Assembly (NCBI GenBank): GCA_023269335.1
Contig: JAHFTM010000111.1
Coordinates: forward strand, 1-6,308
Source: Chlamydiia bacterium
Lineage (GTDB): Bacteria; Chlamydiota; Chlamydiia; Chlamydiales; FEN-1388
Direction of reading: 5' to 3'
DNA length: 6,308 nucleotides
Shown: positions 1 through 5,088 of the stretch, one piece after another
Layout of the letters: the number at the start of each line of letters is the position of its first letter
How positions within the stretch are numbered: position 1 is the first letter of the stretch
The notes under the pieces: generated by a model
Told to the model about the DNA's origin: nothing
Seen by the model: the letters and a program-made list of their open reading frames with translations, nothing else
Databases searched by the model: none
Program-made: the position numbers and the translations under genes

Positions 1-423
1 AGAGTTGCAGCACTCTTTGATCAACTTTCAGGGACCTTACGGATTGCATTGCGCGCCTATCATGCCAAAAGCCACGATGTGACTGCAACTTGCCTCGATC
101 TTGCACTGTGTTGTGTTGAGAAGAACCCATGGCTTGCAAAAAAGACTTCTATTCTAGCAGAACATGTTGTTGATAAAGGTGATGCTATCGTGGCTGAAAT
201 CAAGGCAATTTTTGCAAAAACAGCCAAGGCAGAGATGCTGATTATTCTTAGTTTTGAAGGCACTACTGGCCAGCATATGATTGTGGTACGGCCTGGAAAG
301 CGGAAAGTATATGACGATAATTTCGGCGAACTTTACTGGAAGAAAGAAGAGCTGCTGTTTCAAGATCTTGAGTATTACATGAAGGCGTCTAAAGTAGTAA
401 AGGCTACCATTCAGATCCTTTAA
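1..423 (+). CDS. C-terminal part of a possible YopT-like (C58-type) papain-fold protease; 5' end outside the window
   Basis: The frame is open from base 1 to a TAA at 421-423, giving 140 residues with no convincing internal start (a TTG at 49 lacks a good ribosome binding site), so this is the 3' part of a longer gene. The first 75 or so residues look helical. Then come a beta-like stretch (MLIILSF), a GQHMIVV segment with His92, a short basic turn, and VYDDNFGELYW with Asp105, Asp106 and Asn107, followed by a Lys/Glu helix. In YopT/C58 papain-fold enzymes the catalytic His opens a strand (GHA-type) and the catalytic Asp lies in a D-x-N-x-G-x motif about 13-15 residues later, which this pattern matches. 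The catalytic Cys would lie upstream of the window. Family assignment is my inference from this short pattern; protease activity is unproven. It converges on the Ala/Ser/Thr-rich gene, with 31 bases between the stop codons. Confidence 0.6.
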   Translation, partial: RVAALFDQLSGTLRIALRAYHAKSHDVTATCLDLALCCVEKNPWLAKKTSILAEHVVDKGDAIVAEIKAIFAKTAKAEMLIILSFEGTTGQHMIVVRPGKRKVYDDNFGELYWKKEELLFQDLEYYMKASKVVKATIQIL

Positions 424-435
424 AACCAGGTAGCC
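402..435 (-). terminator. Weak hairpin between convergent genes
   Basis: GGCTACC at 402-408 is the exact reverse complement of GGTAGCC at 429-435, with a 20-base loop. The left arm is inside the last codons of the protease-like gene. Read on the minus strand it follows the stop of the 470-aa gene at 455 and is followed by a T-rich tail (TTTACTACTTT), so it could end that transcript. The loop is long and the tail impure, so this is a weak call. Confidence 0.35.
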
Positions 436-454
436 AAAAGTTCAGCAATTCACT

Positions 455-1867
455 TTACGACACACCCTTTTGCTTGCCGGAAGATGTAACTGTAAGCCTC
501 TCCATGCGAATTTCTAACTTCCGCATCTCTTTCTTCCGTTGCGCATCTCTCTTTTCTGCATCTCTTTGTTGCGGTGTGAGCTTAGCATCTTTGATCGCGC
601 TGTGAAGCTCTTTTACGGCTGTTTGCGAATTCTTAAGTGTAGCTTCAAGGCTAGTTACTAAACGTTGTTGTGCTACGATCTTTGCAGTATTTGTCAACAG
701 TGCTTCTTCAACTACACTTTCATATTTTACAGTCATCTCCAAATTTATTGACGAGCGTCTGAGCTGTTCACGGCTTCCCTCTTCTGTTAATGGAAGTTTT
801 TTACTAACTGGCTTCTGAGGAGGCTCCTGAGCTGGCGGAGAGGGAGAGGGAATGACGACAGCAGCAGCAGCAGCAGCAGCGGCAGCAGCGGCAGCTGATG
901 CTACAGCCGCTTGAGGAGGAGGTGATGCAGCTGAAGGAACTACAGCATCTGTTGACGCAGTGCTTGCCGACGCACTTGTACTAGGTGCTTGTGTCAATAC
1001 GGCTCTCAACTGGGCTATTTGATTTGTAAAAAGTTGCGATTGACTCTTTAAAGTATCCCTCTCTCTTTCCAAACGCTGAAGCTCTTTCCTATGCTCACCT
1101 ATTAAAGCATTTTGTGCGTGGATGTTTTTGCATAGTTCATCAATTTCTCCTTGGGCATGCTGTGCAATATATGCGTAATTACCGGCATATTGTTGAAGAA
1201 ACTCGCTTGTGTAAAGAGGTTGAACGGTAAGAGAAGCGGTAGTAGTCAAAGCTGCTGATCCAGCTGATGCGCTTACCCTTGGTGGGAAAAGGGCTGGTGT
1301 AGAACCTGCTGCTTGAGGTACTGATGCAAAAGCATTCACTACTACTGCATTCACAGAAGCGGTAGTTGTTTCAGCGCTACTTGAGCTGGCGGTTATCGGG
1401 CCAGCTGCTGCTGTAACGAGTGGAGAAGGGCCAGAGACTACAGAGGTGGCCGAAGAAGTAGTGAGTACAGAAGCAGAAACTGTAAGCAACAGCACTGAAC
1501 TTACAGACTGCGTAACTATTGATGTTGAAACAGATGATGAGGCGCTAGCTTGTGCCACTGAACTGGTAGAAGTAGTTGTTGATTCTGCAGCAGTAGCAGC
1601 AGTAGTAGTCTTAGGCTGACGTAAAATAGATTTTAGTACTGGTACACGAGCAGGGCATGGAACAGGCGCTGCAGCTGAACTAGTAGTAGTAGTAGTAGTA
1701 ATAGTCGCGGCAGCAGCGGCGGCAGCAGCTACTTTCTTTGAACGATGCTGTGCTGCTTGAAATCTTACTTTATGTCCACGTGTGTTCTTATTAGCTGCCG
1801 TATCGTCACGCTGACTTGCGGACGGCGAAGCTGTGCGTTTTGCCAAGGCACGGGGAGAAAATGCCAT
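455..1867 (-). CDS. Ala/Ser/Thr-rich coiled-coil protein, candidate secreted effector (470 aa)
   Basis: I do not recognise a family. The start is the ATG at 1865-1867, six bases after AAGGAG; an in-frame ATG 15 codons upstream at 1912 has no such site. There is no signal peptide or clear membrane segment; the N-terminus is Ser/Ala-rich and basic, compatible with but not proof of type III secretion. In order: basic region 1-46, Ala8 at 47-54, Thr run at 55-62, a long Ser/Thr/Ala/Val-rich and probably disordered region 87-215, a first coiled coil about 240-292, a Pro/Ala linker with Ala12 at 325-336, and a second coiled coil about 364-459 that ends Lys/Arg-rich. HKVRF (32-36) and KSILR (79-83) resemble eukaryotic PP1-docking motifs. 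Such composition suits a scaffold or host-directed effector, but a structural protein is also possible. The gene itself is well supported by start signal and length; the function is inference. Confidence 0.8.
   Translation of the reverse strand: MAFSPRALAKRTASPSASQRDDTAANKNTRGHKVRFQAAQHRSKKVAAAAAAAATITTTTTTSSAAAPVPCPARVPVLKSILRQPKTTTAATAAESTTTSTSSVAQASASSSVSTSIVTQSVSSVLLLTVSASVLTTSSATSVVSGPSPLVTAAAGPITASSSSAETTTASVNAVVVNAFASVPQAAGSTPALFPPRVSASAGSAALTTTASLTVQPLYTSEFLQQYAGNYAYIAQHAQGEIDELCKNIHAQNALIGEHRKELQRLERERDTLKSQSQLFTNQIAQLRAVLTQAPSTSASASTASTDAVVPSAASPPPQAAVASAAAAAAAAAAAAVVIPSPSPPAQEPPQKPVSKKLPLTEEGSREQLRRSSINLEMTVKYESVVEEALLTNTAKIVAQQRLVTSLEATLKNSQTAVKELHSAIKDAKLTPQQRDAEKRDAQRKKEMRKLEIRMERLTVTSSGKQKGVS
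859..894. repeat. CAG/CTG trinucleotide tract encoding Ala12
   Basis: Seven CAG units run from 859 to 879, followed by CGG, two CAG, CGG and one CAG. Read on the minus strand they are GCT/GCC codons of the 12-alanine run (residues 325-336) of the 470-aa protein. The two interruptions are synonymous (GCC for GCT). Unit changes would stay in frame and alter only the alanine count. Confidence 0.85.
1681..1733. repeat. Thr6 (ACT)6 tract next to an Ala8 tract
   Basis: TAG-type triplets on the plus strand from about 1681 are six pure ACT threonine codons on the minus strand. An ATT-ACT interruption leads into eight mixed GCT/GCC/GCG alanine codons (residues 47-54). The threonine tract is a pure microsatellite, while the alanine tract uses mixed codons, so the latter has either aged or been kept by selection on the protein. 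Confidence 0.75.
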
Positions 1868-1873
1868 GAATAA

Positions 1874-1879
1874 CTCCTT
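1874..1879 (-). promoter_or_regulatory. Shine-Dalgarno AAGGAG that fixes the start of the 470-aa gene
   Basis: AAAAAGGAG reads toward the ATG at 1867 with a six-base spacer. It lies inside the longer open frame, so the frame extension to 1912 is very probably untranslated leader. Confidence 0.75.
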
Positions 1880-1969
1880 TTTCTTAAAATGATAAGTATC
1901 TTGCCTTCGCAAAACTTTCTATTCAAGAAAAAATTAGTCTCTTTAGCACAATATTATGAGATATGAGAG

Positions 1970-1997
1970 AGCCTGTGAAAAACCATATTCACAGGCT
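1970..1997 (-). terminator. 10-bp perfect hairpin downstream of yajC
   Basis: AGCCTGTGAA (1970-1979) pairs exactly with TTCACAGGCT (1988-1997) around an eight-base loop. It starts 21 bases past the yajC stop in the direction of transcription, the expected place for a terminator. The tail on the minus strand (CTCTCATATC) is not a clean T-run, so it may be a weak terminator or an mRNA 3'-end stabilising hairpin. Confidence 0.6.
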
Positions 1998-2018
1998 TAA
2001 AGATCGTAGTGTTATGAA

Positions 2019-2381
2019 TTAATCGTCATGCGCCAATTTTTTAGCTTCTTCTTCACTGACCGACTGTACATCAGCAATACTTGCTTTTAGAAATTCAATC
2101 TTCGCTCCATCAATCATACGCAAAACAACTGTATCTGCATTTACTTTGGAAACAGACCCTAAAATACCGCTTACTGTAGTGACGCGATCACCCTTCTTAA
2201 TACTACTGCGCTGCGCTTCTTGCACTTTACGTCTTTTCTGCTCTGGTCGCCATAAAATGAAATAGAAAAAAAGAAGAGCGACGCCGATCATCAAAAGAGT
2301 CTGCGTAAAACCCTGTTCTGCCGGCGGCATTGCATCAGAAGCTTCCGCTGCTGCAAAAAAGAATGAAAAACTTGTAGGCAT
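2019..2381 (-). CDS. yajC: YajC, Sec translocase-associated membrane protein
   Basis: A 120-residue protein, close to the usual 85-115 of the family. YajC is a small inner-membrane protein that associates with SecDF in the SecYEG export machinery; in E. coli it is dispensable. Seen here: a short Ala/Phe-rich N-terminus, one hydrophobic segment about 27-44 (LLMIGVALLFFYFIL), then the family hallmark RPEQKRRK at 45-52 just after the membrane, and the conserved GDRV-T-SGILG turn at 64-75 opening a small cytosolic beta domain that ends DVQS. The start at 2379-2381 has AAGGGAA six bases upstream; an internal Met18 is an alternative that would still keep the membrane segment. The acidic/basic tail (EEEAKKLAHDD) is lineage-specific. 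yajC lies downstream of rumA as in Chlamydia, but with an extra gene between. Confidence 0.93.
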   Translation of the reverse strand: MPTSFSFFFAAAEASDAMPPAEQGFTQTLLMIGVALLFFYFILWRPEQKRRKVQEAQRSSIKKGDRVTTVSGILGSVSKVNADTVVLRMIDGAKIEFLKASIADVQSVSEEEAKKLAHDD

Positions 2382-2420
2382 GTGTTATTCCCTTGTGTTG
2401 TGTCTCTAATAAGGAGCTAG

Positions 2421-2426
2421 ATCATA
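2421..2426 (-). promoter_or_regulatory. Possible -10 element (TATGAT) for yajC
   Basis: TATGAT on the minus strand matches TATAAT at five of six positions and lies about 40 bases before the yajC ATG. No convincing -35 hexamer is found 16-18 bases further upstream, so transcription from the 151-aa gene may contribute instead. Confidence 0.25.
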
Positions 2427-2459
2427 CGAAAAAAGACAATATAAGGCGAGCATTTGCGC

Positions 2460-2915
2460 TTAAGAAGAGATGATAGGGCTTCCACTCCTTTTCTTTAATA
2501 CCAACTTAATTTTTCGGATCATATCACTTATCGTTACCTTTATTTCTGTGCATAGAGCTTCTGTATTTGCATCAACCATATGCTCCGTTACAAGCACTTT
2601 ATCTATGTACGTCACACACTTAGTGCCTAATTTTTCTAATGTGTCGCAAGACATTACCAACCCCGCTTTAAGGTCTTTCTTAATTTGTTCAAATGTTGCT
2701 TTACAAGCCTTCTTCGAGACAAATTGATTATCGATTGTGCGCATGTCTAGATCCAGTAATTCCTTTGCAGTAAGTCCTTTTACTTGCACTATTAATCCCT
2801 TTGCAGTAAGTCCTTTTACTTGCACTATTGGGTTTGATACTTGTGGAACTGGTGGATTTGATACTTGTGGAACTGGTAACTGTATTGGTGGAGTAACAAG
2901 TATAAGTAATGACAT
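2460..2915 (-). CDS. Unrecognised 151-aa protein with tandem-duplicated N-terminal region
   Basis: I do not recognise this protein. The ATG at 2913-2915 has AAGGAAG five bases upstream. After a short hydrophobic start (MSLLILVTPPIQL, too short and Pro-rich for a clear signal peptide) it has PVPQVSNP twice (14-21, 22-29), then IVQVKGLTAKGL and IVQVKGLTAKEL (30-41, 42-53). The remaining 98 residues look helical and Lys-rich, with four Cys (residues about 71-122) and a basic C-terminus (KLVLKKRSGSPIISS). Duplications with unit lengths divisible by three, and a good start site, support it as coding; the plus-strand frames across it lack start signals. It sits between rumA and yajC, which are adjacent in Chlamydia as I recall. 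The fold could be a small helical effector or a secretion partner, but nothing here decides that. Confidence 0.75.
   Translation of the reverse strand: MSLLILVTPPIQLPVPQVSNPPVPQVSNPIVQVKGLTAKGLIVQVKGLTAKELLDLDMRTIDNQFVSKKACKATFEQIKKDLKAGLVMSCDTLEKLGTKCVTYIDKVLVTEHMVDANTEALCTEIKVTISDMIRKIKLVLKKRSGSPIISS
2758..2829. repeat. 36-bp tandem duplication (two copies)
   Basis: Copies at 2758-2793 and 2794-2829 differ at one base (T at 2761, C at 2797). They encode the two 12-residue units of the 151-aa protein, and the single base change gives Glu versus Gly in the penultimate position. The near-identity means a recent duplication or ongoing homogenisation. Confidence 0.92.
2830..2877. repeat. 24-bp tandem duplication (two copies)
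   Basis: Copies at 2830-2853 and 2854-2877 differ at one base (G at 2832 versus A at 2856). They encode PVPQVSNP twice without amino acid change. This array begins at the base after the 36-bp array ends. Confidence 0.92.
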
Positions 2916-2920
2916 AAAAG

Positions 2921-2927
2921 CTTCCTT
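2921..2927 (-). promoter_or_regulatory. Shine-Dalgarno of the 151-aa gene
   Basis: AAGGAAG on the minus strand ends five bases before the ATG at 2915. It is the main evidence for the strand and start of this unrecognised gene. Confidence 0.65.
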
Positions 2928-2964
2928 GTGTAGTTTGAAATCAAAAATTAGCAGTTCATTGTGA

Positions 2965-2997
2965 CATTCTACTTTTTTAAATTAAAAAAATAGAATG
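2965..2997. other. AT-rich hairpin in the leader of the 151-aa gene
   Basis: CATTCTA (2965-2971) pairs with TAGAATG (2991-2997). After one mismatch, six T at 2973-2978 pair with six A at 2984-2989 around a five-base loop. No T-run follows the second arm on the minus strand, so it is not a standard terminator. If the promoter proposed at 3012-3039 is right, the hairpin would form almost at the 5' end of that mRNA. Confidence 0.5.
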
Positions 2998-3011
2998 GGT
3001 CGAGAGCGTAT

Positions 3012-3039
3012 TCTATATGCATATTTTTTAGCCACTCAA
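3012..3039 (-). promoter_or_regulatory. Possible promoter of the 151-aa gene
   Basis: On the minus strand TTGAGT (3034-3039) and TATAGA (3012-3017) are separated by 16 bases. Each matches the sigma70/sigma66 consensus at four of six positions. It lies just past the rumA stop and would give a leader of about 90 bases. Confidence 0.3.
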
Positions 3040-3047
3040 AAAAGATT

Positions 3048-4451
3048 CTATTTACGTATACAAATGGCTATATTTTCTACATGCGGTGTATGTGGAAACT
3101 GATCAACTGGCTGCACAGCTTTCAAGCTGTAGCCTGCATCCAAAAGCACTTTGATGTTTTCTACCTGCGTTTTTGGATTGCAGGAAACATAAACAATTGT
3201 TTGTGGATTCAGAGCTATAATTTGCAAAAGCGCCTTTGCATCTAGCCCAGGCCTTGGTGGATCTACAATGACGATATCAGGTTTTGCAAGCTCATCTTGT
3301 TTTTCTTGCAACACTTTGCCCACATCACCCTCATAAATAGTAAAATTTTTCAGGTTGAGCCGTTGGCTATTTGTTTTGGCATCATAGGCACTATCCGGTG
3401 CAAGCTCAATAGCCACTACCTCTTTGGCTTTGTGCGCCAAACTCATTCCAAACACACCAATGCCAGCATACAGATCGTAGACCACACTTTGTGCCGTAAT
3501 ATCTGCCAGCTCAATCGCTTTGGCATACAGGTTATTTGCTGTTCTTGTATTCGGCTGAAAAAATGCCTTAGGGCTGATTCGAAATTCATGCTGCTCACTT
3601 CCTACCGAAACCGTCTCTCTTATATAATCAGGGCCAGACAGAATCATCTCATAAAATTGTGTCGGCTGGCCTTTGGCAATTTGTTGCACGCGTAAAACAA
3701 TGCTCAAATGTGCCGGAAGCTCCGGCGTAGCTACTTTTTGAATGAGAGAAACGAAAGAATCCAGCTCCTGTTTTTTAATCGCAAATTCAGGGTTTCCAGA
3801 CACAGTCAAAATCACCATGCGATCACCACTTGTGATACCATGACGTAGCGTCAGGGTGCGCAGGGTGCCACGATCAGCTCCATGAAAATAGGCTGTAATC
3901 GCTGATTGTTCCCACCAAGCAGATACCTCTTTGACAGTAGTTGCAAACCAGGAGTCTACAAGATGACACTCTTCCAGATTAAATACCCAGCCTCTTGTTC
4001 CACTCAAAATAAGGCCTAAAAATTTCTCACCGCGTGCATTTTGCGAAAAACTATATTCCATTTTATTTCGATAATTCCAGGCAGACTGAGAAGCTAAAAT
4101 TGGATAAAAAACTGTGCTTTCTTGCTTCAAAGGTAAAAAAAGATCATGTACAGACTTCTCTTTCATCGTGAGCTGGTCTTGATAAGCGATATGCTGAAAA
4201 GAGCAGCCGCCACAGCTGGCAAAATGTTTGCAGCGCGGCTCCACACGTAAAGGCGATTTTTCGATAAAACTCGTAATGACCCCTTGCCCTCTTTTTCTTC
4301 TCCTTGCACGTCTGAGCTCTATTTCAACCACGTCACCCGGCAGCGTAAAAGGCACTTCAACCTGACGCGTTGTGCCGTCGGAATTGTTCAAGACACCAAG
4401 GCCCTTGCCTTCTTCAGAAAGCTCCGTAATAGTTACTATTTCAATGTGCAA
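3048..4451 (-). CDS. rumA: 23S rRNA (uracil-5-)-methyltransferase, RumA/RlmD family
   Basis: SAM-dependent C5-methylation of a uracil in 23S rRNA (U1939 in E. coli RlmD; the exact target here is unknown). With the TTG at 4451 as start it has 467 residues, close to E. coli's 433. Seen: an N-terminal TRAM-like domain (about 1-60, VTITELSEEGKGLGVL through PGDVVEIE); 4Fe-4S cysteines Cys74, Cys80, Cys83 in C-x5-C-GG-C, with Cys162 in EECHLV; SAM motif DLYAGIGVFG at 326-335; DPPRPG at 397-402; catalytic nucleophile Cys424 in VSCNPKT; and the C-terminal FPHTPHVE with the catalytic Glu459. All key residues are present, so it should be active. The frame extends to 4538, but those 29 codons encode a translated pyrimidine tract (Phe/Ser/Leu) right after the hctA terminator and are probably not translated. 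The TTG start has only a weak GAGAG site, so the exact start is uncertain. Confidence 0.95.
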   Translation of the reverse strand: MHIEIVTITELSEEGKGLGVLNNSDGTTRQVEVPFTLPGDVVEIELRRARRRKRGQGVITSFIEKSPLRVEPRCKHFASCGGCSFQHIAYQDQLTMKEKSVHDLFLPLKQESTVFYPILASQSAWNYRNKMEYSFSQNARGEKFLGLILSGTRGWVFNLEECHLVDSWFATTVKEVSAWWEQSAITAYFHGADRGTLRTLTLRHGITSGDRMVILTVSGNPEFAIKKQELDSFVSLIQKVATPELPAHLSIVLRVQQIAKGQPTQFYEMILSGPDYIRETVSVGSEQHEFRISPKAFFQPNTRTANNLYAKAIELADITAQSVVYDLYAGIGVFGMSLAHKAKEVVAIELAPDSAYDAKTNSQRLNLKNFTIYEGDVGKVLQEKQDELAKPDIVIVDPPRPGLDAKALLQIIALNPQTIVYVSCNPKTQVENIKVLLDAGYSLKAVQPVDQFPHTPHVENIAICIRK

Positions 4452-4494
4452 TTGCTTGTTCTCTCTCAGTGTATTCTGTGATTTTTGTGATGAT

Positions 4495-4500
4495 ATAATA
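4495..4500 (-). promoter_or_regulatory. Possible -10 element (TATTAT) for rumA
   Basis: TATTAT on the minus strand matches TATAAT at five of six positions and is 43 bases from the TTG start at 4451. The region where a -35 element and spacer should be is the pyrimidine-rich octamer repeat (4508-4531), giving only T-rich, poor -35 matches. Confidence 0.4.
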
Positions 4501-4507
4501 GAAAAAA

Positions 4508-4531
4508 GAAGGAAAGAAGGAAAGAAGGAAA
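4508..4531. repeat. Three tandem octamers (GAAGGAAA) in a purine tract
   Basis: Exact copies at 4508-4515, 4516-4523 and 4524-4531 lie in a run from 4501 to 4550 that is purine on the plus strand except for one C at 4536. It fills the space between the hctA terminator and the rumA -10-like element. Confidence 0.9.
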
Positions 4532-4539
4532 AAAGCAAA

Positions 4540-4569
4540 GAAAAAGGGGACGTTCATATCCCCTTTTTC
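4540..4569 (-). terminator. Intrinsic terminator of hctA, possibly bidirectional
   Basis: GAAAAAGGGGA (4540-4550) pairs perfectly over 11 bases with TCCCCTTTTTC (4559-4569) around an eight-base loop. On the minus strand the GGGGA/TCCCC core is followed by TTTTTC, TTTGC and TTTTTT, a classic U-tail. It begins 14 bases after the hctA stop. The A-run/T-run symmetry also gives T's on the plus strand. Confidence 0.88.
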
Positions 4570-4583
4570 GAAGCTACGAAAGA

Positions 4584-4922
4584 CTATGCTCTTTTGTTAG
4601 CTTTATTTTGGTTCTTCATCATTTTCGGATTGAAGAGTGCTTTAGCTTTTGGGCGCGCTTTTACTTTCGCTTGCTTTGCTTTTGCTGATTTTTGCGGATG
4701 AGCTTTTGCAGATTTCTTCTGAGATGGTCTTTTTGGACCTGTTCCTGATTTTTCAGCAGAGATTGACTCTCTTCTGTAATTTTTTGCTGTCTTTTCAAGC
4801 TTAATTGTTCCAGTTCTTACTCTTTGTGAAGCAGCTTTGTTTCCAGTTGCAGCTTTTTCAAGATCAACTGAAATTCCTGCGAGAATTTCGCGCATCTGCT
4901 TTGTTGTTTCATTAAGTCCCAT
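4584..4922 (-). CDS. hctA: Histone H1-like nucleoid protein Hc1
   Basis: A 112-residue basic protein of the chlamydial Hc1 family (125 aa in C. trachomatis, from memory). Hc1 binds and compacts the chromosome as reticulate bodies become elementary bodies, and shuts down transcription late in development. Seen: an acidic/amphipathic helical N-terminus (1-26, ETTKQMREILAGISVDLEKA), then the most conserved segment, GNKAASQRVRTGTIKLEK at 27-44 and NYRRESISAEK at 48-58, and a Lys/Ala/Pro-rich H1-like tail from about 63 with repeated SAKA/KAK units. The start is the ATG at 4920-4922, nine bases after AAGGAG; the in-frame ATG at 4938-4940 touches that Shine-Dalgarno and cannot use it. The tail ends unusually in NPKMMKNQNKANKRA rather than pure Lys/Ala. 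It has its own terminator before rumA. In C. trachomatis translation of hctA is repressed by the small RNA IhtA; I see no basis to claim or exclude that here. Confidence 0.93.
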   Translation of the reverse strand: MGLNETTKQMREILAGISVDLEKAATGNKAASQRVRTGTIKLEKTAKNYRRESISAEKSGTGPKRPSQKKSAKAHPQKSAKAKQAKVKARPKAKALFNPKMMKNQNKANKRA

Positions 4923-4931
4923 AAAATTTTT

Positions 4932-4937
4932 CTCCTT
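4932..4937 (-). promoter_or_regulatory. Shine-Dalgarno AAGGAG of hctA
   Basis: AAGGAG is followed by a nine-base A/T-only spacer and ATG at 4922. An upstream ATG immediately precedes the AAGGAG, so it would make a six-codon longer frame without a ribosome binding site of its own. Confidence 0.75.
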
Positions 4938-4983
4938 CATACGGGTGTTCTAGACGCCTTCTTACTTACTGAAGACTGCACTT

Positions 4984-5012
4984 ATTATGCAATAACTTTT
5001 TCATTAATGCAC
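4984..5012 (-). promoter_or_regulatory. Possible hctA promoter
   Basis: On the minus strand CATAAT (4984-4989) matches TATAAT at five of six positions; GTGCAT (5007-5012) lies 17 bases upstream but is a poor -35. The spacer is almost all A/T. It would give a leader of about 55 bases before the ATG. Degenerate -35 elements are common in chlamydial promoters, which is why I still list it. Confidence 0.35.
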
Positions 5013-5088
5013 TATTTTTTTTCATTTTTAGGCCAACCCAAAGCTTGATCTTACTAGCTTTAGAACCAATTCAGATTGTGTAAGGGGC

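Noticed and set aside
1880..1925. A GAAAGTTT element with a GATACTTA 11 bases later before the 470-aa gene, like a sigma28 promoter
   Set aside because: The first half matches the sigma28 -35 well but the second half matches the GCCGATAA consensus at only about three of eight positions.
2758..2877. CRISPR array
   Set aside because: Repeats are directly abutting, with only two copies each, no spacers, and lie in a coding frame.
2470..2964. Two plus-strand frames opposite the 151-aa gene, the second showing the same tandem repeats
   Set aside because: Any unit divisible by three repeats in every frame. Neither frame has a Shine-Dalgarno sequence, whereas the minus strand has AAGGAAG at the right distance.
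3297..3695. Plus-strand open frame inside rumA
   Set aside because: rumA on the opposite strand has all family motifs intact, so this frame is a by-product.
4372..4701. Open frame on the plus strand across hctA and the hctA-rumA spacer, with a hydrophobic C-terminal half
   Set aside because: The hydrophobicity is the antisense image of Lys/Ala codons in hctA. It has no ribosome binding site and runs through the terminator.
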